DNA from: Tannerellaceae bacterium
GTDB taxonomy: Bacteria; Bacteroidota; Bacteroidia; Bacteroidales; Tannerellaceae
Length of the DNA: 13,088 nucleotides
Direction: 5' to 3'
NCBI GenBank assembly: GCA_031279915.1
Contig: JAITHO010000008.1
Span: 1 to 13,088, forward strand
Positions 1-7,833 of the stretch are shown in pieces. Position 1 is the first letter of the stretch; every line of letters begins with the position of its first letter. The position numbers and the translations under genes were made by a program. The notes under the pieces are model-generated. The model made no database searches and was not told the DNA's origin. It was given only the letters and a program-made list of their open reading frames with translations.

Positions 1-89
1 AAAAATTCCTAAGGGAATTTCAAAAAATTCCTATAGGAATTTTTGAAAATTCTTATAGGAATTTTTTTTAATTCCTATAGGAATTTTTT
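1..89. repeat. Array of 22-bp palindromic units (four copies, cut by window edge)
   Basis: Four copies of a 14-bp palindrome, consensus ATTCCTATAGGAAT, start at 5, 27, 49 and 71, so the period is exactly 22 bp. Copies 2 and 4 are perfect, copy 3 has one change (ATTCTTATAGGAAT), and copy 1 has a different centre (ATTCCTAAGGGAAT). Runs of A before and T after each core extend the dyad: 23-44 is a perfect 22-bp palindrome. The array starts at the window edge and may continue upstream. No open frame explains it. Function unknown: operator or protein-binding array, bent DNA, or remnant of a palindromic repeat family are all possible. Confidence 0.9.
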
Positions 90-269
90 CGAGCCGAAGC
101 TCAATTTATAATAATAAGAGTATTAGCTGATTAAGTGATAGCGTATAGGGCGCGAAAATGGCCTTCGGTTAAGCCGGCAGATGCTTTTGGAGCAAGCGGC
201 TGAACTTGGAGGCTGCAGATTTAGATAGAAAAAAGTGTAAAGCGCGCGGGGGCAATTTTTTTAGATTCG
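90..269. other. Intergenic stretch with no recognisable gene
   Basis: No supported coding region was seen between the palindrome array and the tRNA promoter. A short inverted repeat, GAGC-CGAA-GCTC, sits at 91-102; read on the minus strand it has a TTCG loop closed by C and G, but no T-run follows on that strand, so it is not an obvious terminator. A short open frame from 206 runs through the tRNA gene and is not credible. Confidence 0.5.
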
Positions 270-300
270 TTTGGAGGTTAAATAAAATATTCTACCTTTG
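270..300 (+). promoter_or_regulatory. Bacteroidetes-type promoter for tRNA-Glu and rpsT
   Basis: TTTG at 270-273 is followed after 19 bases by TACCTTTG at 293-300, which matches the known Bacteroidetes housekeeping pattern TTTG-N19-TAnnTTTG. The tRNA begins 16 bases downstream, a sensible distance for a transcript start a few bases after the -7 box. This is the best promoter match in the window. Confidence 0.8.
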
Positions 301-316
301 CGCTCGCAAATCAATA

Positions 317-388
317 GGCTCATTCGTCTATCGGTTAGGACGCAAGATTTTCATTCTTGAAAGAGGGGTTCGATTCCCCTATGGGCTA
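317..388 (+). tRNA. tRNA-Glu (anticodon UUC)
   Basis: The cloverleaf can be read directly. The acceptor arms are 317-323 (GGCTCAT) and 381-387 (ATGGGCT), with G-U pairs at positions 1 and 4. The D loop contains GGTTAGGA. The anticodon stem CAAGA (343-347) pairs with TCTTG (355-359) around a seven-base loop with TTC at 350-352. The T arm is AGGGG-TTCGATT-CCCCT. The discriminator base is A388, and a full CCA end is not encoded. The gene lies 34 bases before rpsT with no terminator between them, so the tRNA is probably cut from a shared transcript. Confidence 0.96.
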
Positions 389-422
389 CAATTCAAAATA
401 ATATTTAATTAAGAAAAATAAG

Positions 423-725
423 ATGGCTACCAAAGAGGTGAAAAAGACAAAGAAATCATCATTGGAAAGGATGAGGCATAACAATGCAAGAAGGATACGG
501 AAAAATAAAGCGAAGCGTTTGCACAATAGATATTATGCAAAAACTACGAGAAACGCCGTCAGACTTCTTAGGGCCACTGCTGAGGAAGGCGAGGCTAAGA
601 CGCTGTTGCCTAAGGTATCGTCGCTGCTCGACAAGCTCGCTAAGAGGAATATTATTCATAAGAATAAAGCCTCGAATTTGAAATCGAAGCTTGCCAAACA
701 TGTGAACTCGCTTGCAACGGCATAG
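423..725 (+). CDS. rpsT: 30S ribosomal protein S20
   Basis: This 100-residue, very basic protein is S20, which binds 16S rRNA early in small-subunit assembly. The recognisable parts are the Lys/Arg-rich first helix with RLHNRYYAKTTRNAVR (about residues 32-47) and the C-terminal LAKRNIIHKNKASNLKSKLA (about 72-91), both typical of Bacteroidetes S20. It is somewhat longer than the usual 84-90 residues, with extra Lys/Arg-rich sequence near the N-terminus. The ATG at 423 follows an A-rich leader without a Shine-Dalgarno sequence, normal for the phylum; a second ATG at residue 17 would remove conserved sequence. It lies in one transcription unit with tRNA-Glu and ends at the hairpin at 751-778. 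Confidence 0.96.
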   Translation: MATKEVKKTKKSSLERMRHNNARRIRKNKAKRLHNRYYAKTTRNAVRLLRATAEEGEAKTLLPKVSSLLDKLAKRNIIHKNKASNLKSKLAKHVNSLATA

Positions 726-750
726 TCATTGCATAATTTATTAAATTGTG

Positions 751-778
751 AGCCGGGCCAAAAGGTCTGGCTTTTTTA
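751..778 (+). terminator. Rho-independent terminator after rpsT
   Basis: The arms AGCCGGGCC (751-759) and GGTCTGGCT (764-772) pair over nine positions, two of them G-U, around an AAAA loop, and a run of T follows (772-777). It lies 25 bases after the rpsT stop and separates the tRNA-rpsT unit from gyrB. Confidence 0.88.
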
Positions 779-826
779 TTTCCGCGAACGGGGCTTGCGA
801 AAAAGTAAAGCGGAGCAAAATCTTCT

Positions 827-857
827 TTTTTTATCCCTTCTTTTTTTGTTATCTTTG
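827..857 (+). promoter_or_regulatory. Probable gyrB promoter
   Basis: TATCTTTG at 850-857 matches the Bacteroidetes -7 box TAnnTTTG. At the expected 19-base distance upstream (827-830) there is TTTT rather than TTTG, inside a T-rich stretch, so the -33 element is imperfect. gyrB starts 53 bases further on, giving a leader of roughly 45 bases. Confidence 0.6.
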
Positions 858-892
858 TTCGAAATTTTTATTATACTACTTTGAATCATTGA

Positions 893-2866
<1,974 letters not shown>

Positions 2867-2875
2867 AAATATCTA

Positions 2876-4648
2876 ATGAATTCAACGATAGCCTCCATAT
2901 TTCAGCAAGCCGATTGCTTTATTCCTTTAGCAAATCCCCCGCGCATCGGTATCTCCGTCAACCGCAAGGACGGGCAGTCGTGCGTTAATGAGCTGTACGT
3001 TCGCTCGGTACTTGCAGCAGGCGGAGCTCCGATTTTGATTCCCGCCATGCTCGATCCGGAGGCTATGCACAGGATTGTGGCCGATCTCGACGGCTTGCTA
3101 TTCAGCGGCGGAGGCGACATTAATCCGATACTTTTGGGGGAAGAGCCGATTCCGCAGCTTCAGGATGTTGATCCATTTCGTGATGAATATGATTTGCTGC
3201 TGCTTCGGATAGCCTTCATCCGCCAGATTCCGATAATGGGCGTGTGCCGCGGGCATCAGCTTGTGAATGCAGCTTTCGGAGGAACGCTGTTGCAGGATAT
3301 TTATGCCCAACATTCGCAGCCGGCCATTAAGCACAGTCAGGAAATGGAGAGGCAATATCCGTCGCATTCCGTTGGAATTGTTCGCGGAACGCGCCTTCAT
3401 TCGGTTCTGAAATCGGATAAGATAAATGTAAACTCCATTCATCATCAGGCGGTAAAGGCTCCGGCTCAGGGATTTGTTGTGTCGGCAACGGCTCCAGATG
3501 GTATTATTGAGGCAATTGAGCATCCGGAATATTCGGTTTTTGGACTGCAATGGCATCCGGAAGGCATGGCGGCGAATGGAGATGAGGCGTCGATTGAACT
3601 TTTTCGCATGTTAGTTAAGGATGCGCAACGCTTTGCCGAGGCTAAATCGCTGCATCGCAGCATGCCGACAATTGATCTCCACACCGATTCTCCAATGGCA
3701 TACGATGGCGATTTCAACTTAGGGCATCGCATTGGCGGTCGGTTCGTGCCTCCTTTCACCGAATCGAAAGTCAATCTGCCGCTCATGGAGGCCGGACTGA
3801 TAGATGCAGCTTTCATGGCGGCCTATATCCCTCAAGCAGAACGCACAGCCGAAGGCTACGATTGCGCTTGGACTTACGCCGTCAACCGCCTCCAATGCCT
3901 CTTGAAGCAGGAAGCTCTCAATCCGGACCGCGTTGGCATCGCCAGAACTCCAGTGGATTTGCTCCGCCTGAAGCGCGACGGAAAGCGAGCCATCTTCCTC
4001 GGATTAGAAAACGGATACGCAATAGGCAAAGACATCGCGCGCCTCGATACGCTTAGGCGAATGGGAGTGAGTTATATCACTTTATGTCACAACGGAGCCA
4101 ATGATATTTGCGATTCAGCCATTGGACAGGAGGAATGGAACGGCCTAAGCCCTTTTGGATGCGAAGTTGTTAAGGAGATGAATCGACTTGGGATAATTGT
4201 TGACGTTTCGCACGCTTCTGAGCCCACAGTATACGGCGCAATCGAGGCCTCTCGCGCTCCAATCATAGCCTCGCACTCCTCCGCTCGCGCTTTATGCAAG
4301 CATCCGCGAAACCTCGGCGACGATCAAATCAGGGCAATAGCATCGCAGGGCGGCATTATATGCATTTGCCTCTACTCCGGATTTATCAGCAAAGATGCAG
4401 AAGAGGCCACACTTTCCGAAGCCATAGCCCACATCAACCACATCGCCGCATTGGTCGGAACAGACCACATCGGCATAGGAAGCGACTTCGACGGCGGAGG
4501 GCAACTCATCGGATGCCGCGCATCAAACGAACTTATCAACATCACCATCCGCCTTCTACGCGAAGGATATTCTCATGACGACATCCGCAAGATTTGGAGC
4601 GGTAACATCCTCCGCGTCATGGAATCAGTGCAGGCGGCAACCTCATGA
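2876..4648 (+). CDS. Fusion of class I amidotransferase (peptidase C26) and M19 dipeptidase
   Basis: Two hydrolases are joined in one 590-residue protein. Residues about 22-250 are a PuuD-like gamma-glutamyl-gamma-aminobutyrate hydrolase domain: LFSGGGDINP (75-84), the nucleophile elbow GVCRGHQ (Cys124) and QWHPEG (His227, Glu229) give a complete Cys-His-Glu triad. Residues about 264-585 are a membrane-dipeptidase (M19) domain with the expected zinc ligands: HTD (His269, Asp271), Glu378 in LENG, His446 in DVSHAS, His467 in ASHSSARAL and Asp537 in GSDFDG. There is no signal peptide, so it should act in the cytoplasm. A reasonable inference is stepwise breakdown of gamma-glutamyl compounds or dipeptides, such as glutathione- or peptidoglycan-derived pieces; the substrate is not readable from sequence. 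Fusions of this kind are, as I recall, known in Bacteroidetes. It starts 9 bases after gyrB and ends 3 bases before the RNase H gene. Confidence 0.92.
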   Translation: MNSTIASIFQQADCFIPLANPPRIGISVNRKDGQSCVNELYVRSVLAAGGAPILIPAMLDPEAMHRIVADLDGLLFSGGGDINPILLGEEPIPQLQDVDPFRDEYDLLLLRIAFIRQIPIMGVCRGHQLVNAAFGGTLLQDIYAQHSQPAIKHSQEMERQYPSHSVGIVRGTRLHSVLKSDKINVNSIHHQAVKAPAQGFVVSATAPDGIIEAIEHPEYSVFGLQWHPEGMAANGDEASIELFRMLVKDAQRFAEAKSLHRSMPTIDLHTDSPMAYDGDFNLGHRIGGRFVPPFTESKVNLPLMEAGLIDAAFMAAYIPQAERTAEGYDCAWTYAVNRLQCLLKQEALNPDRVGIARTPVDLLRLKRDGKRAIFLGLENGYAIGKDIARLDTLRRMGVSYITLCHNGANDICDSAIGQEEWNGLSPFGCEVVKEMNRLGIIVDVSHASEPTVYGAIEASRAPIIASHSSARALCKHPRNLGDDQIRAIASQGGIICICLYSGFISKDAEEATLSEAIAHINHIAALVGTDHIGIGSDFDGGGQLIGCRASNELINITIRLLREGYSHDDIRKIWSGNILRVMESVQAATS

Positions 4649-4651
4649 ACT

Positions 4652-5293
4652 ATGGCATTCGGCGGAAAATATTACGTAGTTTGGAGAGGACACAAGCCCG
4701 GCGTGTACGACAATTGGAACGACTGTCGCCTCCAAGTTGAAGGCTTCGAGAAAGCGCGATACAAATCATTCCCCACCGAAGAAGAAGCCCAAGCAGCCTT
4801 TAAGGCAGGCCCTCCTAAACAACAATATCCTCCCTACACAAAAAAGATGAAAGTGGCCCAGCCCTGGGAACAATTGGCAGGAACCGGCCCCATTCCCAGC
4901 AGCCTTTCCGTTGACGCCGCATGCAGCGGAAATCCCGGCGACATGGAGTATCGCGGAGTAGTAACCGGAACCAAGCAGGAAATATTTAGAGTAGGGCCGA
5001 TGCCTCAAGGAACCAACAACATCGGCGAATTTCTCGCCATCGTGCAAGGACTCGCCCTCCTCAAACAGCAGCATAGCGCATATCCAATCTACTCCGACAG
5101 CCTCATAGCAATCAAATGGGTGCGAAGCAAAAAAAGCAAAACGGGCCTCACCCGAACTGCAGAAAACGAAAAGATATTCGATCTCATCGAGCGCGCCGAA
5201 CGATGGCTCCAAAATAATTCATACACCACCCGCATTCTCAAATGGAACACTAACGACTGGGGCGAAATCCCCGCCGACTTCGGTCGAAAATAA
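4652..5293 (+). CDS. rnhA: Ribonuclease H with N-terminal viroplasmin-type hybrid-binding domain
   Basis: This 213-residue RNase H degrades the RNA strand of RNA-DNA hybrids, removing primers and R-loops. Residues about 5-52 form the viroplasmin / hybrid-binding domain (KYYVVWRGHKPGVYDNW...). A proline-rich linker follows, then the catalytic domain from about residue 84. Its acidic residues can be placed: Asp88 in VDAACSGNPG, Glu126 in NNIGEFLAI, Asp149 in YSDS and Asp209 in WGEIPADFGRK, the last standing where other family members have GNExAD. The ATG at 4652 is 3 bases after the previous stop, so translational coupling is likely. It lies between the peptidase fusion and recO in a closely packed run, a sensible place for a DNA-maintenance enzyme. 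Confidence 0.92.
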   Translation: MAFGGKYYVVWRGHKPGVYDNWNDCRLQVEGFEKARYKSFPTEEEAQAAFKAGPPKQQYPPYTKKMKVAQPWEQLAGTGPIPSSLSVDAACSGNPGDMEYRGVVTGTKQEIFRVGPMPQGTNNIGEFLAIVQGLALLKQQHSAYPIYSDSLIAIKWVRSKKSKTGLTRTAENEKIFDLIERAERWLQNNSYTTRILKWNTNDWGEIPADFGRK

Positions 5294-5301
5294 CACTCCC
5301 C

Positions 5302-6054
5302 TTGAACAATCCGCAGAACATACCAGGCAAAACCCGCGGAATAATCTTGCACATTTTTCCCTATAACGATACTTGCAACATCCTCCATATCTACACCGAA
5401 GACTTCGGCAAAGCAAGTTTCATCGCAACCAAACATCGTAGCCGCAAGAACAAAAAGCCCGGGAATATTTTCGTTCCGCTCACAATCCACAGCATCGAAA
5501 TCCAAACCGCCAAGCATAACCACGGCAGCAGCATGATGCGCATCCGCGAAACCAAGCCCGAAGCTCCTCTGCAGAACATCTCCTCCAATCCGCTGAAAGT
5601 AACCATCGCCCTCTTCCTTTCCGAAATCATTCTCCGAACCATACGCGAAGGCGAGCCCGATCCCCGCCTCTTTAACTTCCTCCGTCACACCGTTTACACG
5701 CTAGAAACCAGCGCGACAGGCATTGCCAACTTCCATATCGCCTTCCTAATCCGCCTACTCGACCACCTTGGCCTCTCCCCGCGCATATCCTCGTACACCG
5801 AAGGCAGCCGCTTCGACATGCTCGAAGGCCTCTTCACCAGCGGTCGCATTAGCCATCCATACGAACTCTCTCCCGACCACAGCCGAATCCTCCGAGACCT
5901 GTTGCGTATTGACTATCGCAACATGTCCCGATTTTCATTTTCGCGCAACGATCGCGTCTTAATCCTGAACAAAACCATAGAATACTACCGTTTACATCTT
6001 CCCCATATCTCCGATATCAAATCCCTCGCCGTACTTCAGGCAATATTCAACTAA
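5302..6054 (+). CDS. recO: DNA repair protein RecO, probable TTG start
   Basis: RecO works with RecR (and RecF) to load RecA onto SSB-coated single-stranded DNA during gap repair. The N-terminal OB-fold begins with the typical KTRGIILHIFPYNDTCNILH (residues 10-29) and HIYTEDFGKASFIA; a helical C-terminal domain follows with FHIAFLIRLLDHLGLSP and FDMLEGLF. No zinc-finger cysteines are present, as is usual in Bacteroidetes RecO. The length of 250 residues is normal. The start is inferred: the frame has no ATG before residue 78, well inside the conserved domain, while a TTG at 5302 lies 8 bases after the RNase H stop and gives a normal short N-terminus. It closes the gyrB-to-recO run. Confidence 0.92.
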   Translation: MNNPQNIPGKTRGIILHIFPYNDTCNILHIYTEDFGKASFIATKHRSRKNKKPGNIFVPLTIHSIEIQTAKHNHGSSMMRIRETKPEAPLQNISSNPLKVTIALFLSEIILRTIREGEPDPRLFNFLRHTVYTLETSATGIANFHIAFLIRLLDHLGLSPRISSYTEGSRFDMLEGLFTSGRISHPYELSPDHSRILRDLLRIDYRNMSRFSFSRNDRVLILNKTIEYYRLHLPHISDIKSLAVLQAIFN

Positions 6055-6169
6055 TCGGAATAAAAAATCTCAACAAAGGCCGCATGGCGGAAAGGCCAAT
6101 GAAAAAGCCAATCATGTGGATTGAGGCCCTCCATGGCGGAGCTGGATTTTTTTTCATACATTGGCGTAA
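6055..6169. other. Spacer between recO and the methyltransferase gene, with short repeats
   Basis: The segment has no gene. CATGGCGGA occurs twice in direct orientation (6083-6091 and 6132-6140, 49 bases apart), and GGCC occurs three times (6078, 6094, 6125). CTCC-ATGGC-GGAG (6129-6141) can form a small hairpin five bases before a T-run (6146-6154) and might serve as a weak terminator for recO. None of these is strong on its own. Confidence 0.4.
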
Positions 6170-6177
6170 TATCTTTG
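6170..6177 (+). promoter_or_regulatory. Probable -7 box of the methyltransferase gene
   Basis: TATCTTTG at 6170-6177 fits TAnnTTTG. The matching -33 position (about 6147-6150) is TTTT inside a T-run, so the upstream element is imperfect. The ATG lies 23 bases after the box and is preceded by an A-rich leader. Confidence 0.55.
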
Positions 6178-6199
6178 CAAAAAATAAATTCAAAAAACA

Positions 6200-7783
6200 A
6201 TGGCAGTGAACAAACTCATACTGGGCGACAATCTCGAAATCATGAGGACTTTAGAGACCGAAAGCGTGGATTTAATCTACCTCGACCCGCCTTTTTTCTC
6301 GAACCGCAATTACGAAATAATCTGGGGCGACGAAGGGGAAGTGCGCTCTTTCGAAGACCGCTGGGCAGGCGGCATCGACCACTACATAGCCTGGCTCAAA
6401 GAGCGCGTTGAGCAGATGTACCTATTGCTGAAACCAACGGGAAGTATCTTCCTGCATTGCGATTGGCATGCTGATGCTTATATCAGGGTGGATATTCTGG
6501 ACAGGATCTTTGGGAGAAATAATTTTAGGAATGAGATTATTTGGAGCTATAAAACAACTCTTCGCATTTCGCAGCATCATCTCGGCAGAGACCACGACAC
6601 AATTTTTGTTTATGCAAAAAGCGATCAATTTAAAATGACGCCAGATAAACAGGATTATCCCCCAAGTGAAAGTACACTTAAAAGATGGGGGAAATATGCT
6701 GATGAAACAGGATTTGTGAGTAACAAACATTTTGCAGGGAGTGATTCTACTATTATAAATACTGAAGACGAGACAAAAGGATTTAATATAAATTCAGGGA
6801 TTCCGCGTGATGTTTGGGATATTGCGCATTTAGCAGGCAATAATCCTGAGAAAATCGGTTATCCTACTCAAAAGCCCAAAGCACTATTGGAAAGGATTAT
6901 TAAGATGGCGTCCAAAGAGAGGGATATGATATTAGACCCTTTCGTTGGAGGAGGCACTACCGTTGCCGTTGCCGACAAGCTCAATCGACAATGGATCGGC
7001 ATCGACCAGTCGGTGCAAGCCGTGAAGGTGACGGAGCTACGACTTCAGCAGCAAACGGACCTCTTCACCAGCCTATACGCTAACTCCTATACCCTCCAAC
7101 TTCACAAGTACGACTACGACGCCTTGCGCAACATGAATGCCTTTGAGTTCGAGAGCTGGATTATCGGACAGTACGGAGGCGTGAGCAATGCACGTCAGCG
7201 AAACGACTTCGGGCTCGACGGCAAAACGGCCGACGGAACGCCGATACAGGTCAAGCGCTCGGAAAACGTAGGCCGCAATGTGCTCGACAACTTCCTTTCC
7301 GCCGCTCAGCGATTCGACAAGAAGCTATTCGATAAGAACAAAAGTGCCCAGAAGCCGGTCGGTTATATTATCGCTTTTTCTTTCGGGAAAGGGGCTATGG
7401 AGGAGGCGGCTCGCCTAAAGACCAAGGAAAATACAATAGTCAAACTCATTCCGGTCGACAAGATTATTCCCGTATCCAAAAAGCCTAACATCGCGGTAGA
7501 GGTCAGAGAACTTTCACGCAATGCAAACGGCGAACGCGACATCGAATTTGTTGCCTCTGCCAAGAGCGATGCGAGCATTAAGTTTTACAGCTGGGATTTC
7601 GCCTACGACGAGAGCAGGGGATTCAAGCCCATTGTTATCCGAGATCTGGAAGGCATTCAGCAGCGCCGACTCGCCGCCGGACTTCACTACATCGCCGTCA
7701 AGGTGGTTGATAACGATGGCCTGGAGAGCTTCGAAATTCTTAAGCTGAAAGTGAACGGAACCATCGAACGGAAGCGAGACTGA
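6200..7783 (+). CDS. Beta-class DNA methyltransferase fused to Mrr-like nuclease and PKD-like domains
   Basis: The N-terminal half (residues 1-285) is an amino-methyltransferase of the beta order: motif IV DPPF (29-32) comes first and the AdoMet-binding motif DPFVGGGTT (246-254) comes last, with YPTQKP (221-226) just before it. It should methylate adenine N6 or cytosine N4. Residues about 312-430 look like a PD-(D/E)xK nuclease of the Mrr type: FESW (317-320), DFGLDG (Asp336, Asp340) and QVKRS (Gln350, Lys352), followed by VLDNF and a GYIIAFSFGKGAMEEAARLK stretch. Residues about 445-520 resemble a PKD-like beta-sandwich: YSWDFAYD, then LAAGLHYIAVKVVDNDGLE. If both activities are real, this is a one-polypeptide restriction-modification enzyme. 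No separate restriction or specificity gene is adjacent. The stretch 6601-6900 is 36% GC by hand count, against 47-62% in sampled flanking lines of the same gene, which suggests mosaic origin. The target site cannot be read from sequence. Confidence 0.88.
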   Translation: MAVNKLILGDNLEIMRTLETESVDLIYLDPPFFSNRNYEIIWGDEGEVRSFEDRWAGGIDHYIAWLKERVEQMYLLLKPTGSIFLHCDWHADAYIRVDILDRIFGRNNFRNEIIWSYKTTLRISQHHLGRDHDTIFVYAKSDQFKMTPDKQDYPPSESTLKRWGKYADETGFVSNKHFAGSDSTIINTEDETKGFNINSGIPRDVWDIAHLAGNNPEKIGYPTQKPKALLERIIKMASKERDMILDPFVGGGTTVAVADKLNRQWIGIDQSVQAVKVTELRLQQQTDLFTSLYANSYTLQLHKYDYDALRNMNAFEFESWIIGQYGGVSNARQRNDFGLDGKTADGTPIQVKRSENVGRNVLDNFLSAAQRFDKKLFDKNKSAQKPVGYIIAFSFGKGAMEEAARLKTKENTIVKLIPVDKIIPVSKKPNIAVEVRELSRNANGERDIEFVASAKSDASIKFYSWDFAYDESRGFKPIVIRDLEGIQQRRLAAGLHYIAVKVVDNDGLESFEILKLKVNGTIERKRD

Positions 7784-7833
7784 CATCTATCTCTCGCCAT
7801 ACTCCCCTATTGCTGCAAACTTATATCCTTGCT
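7784..7833. other. Short gap between convergent genes
   Basis: Fifty bases separate the stop of the methyltransferase gene (+) and the stop of comF (-). I see no hairpin with a T-run on either strand, so how the two transcripts end is unclear. Confidence 0.4.

Noticed and set aside
91..102. Hairpin GAGC-CGAA-GCTC as a terminator
   Set aside because: Only four base pairs, and no T-run follows the hairpin on either strand in the sense required.
206..412. Open frame of 68 codons on the + strand
   Set aside because: It runs through the tRNA promoter and the whole tRNA-Glu gene and has no family features.
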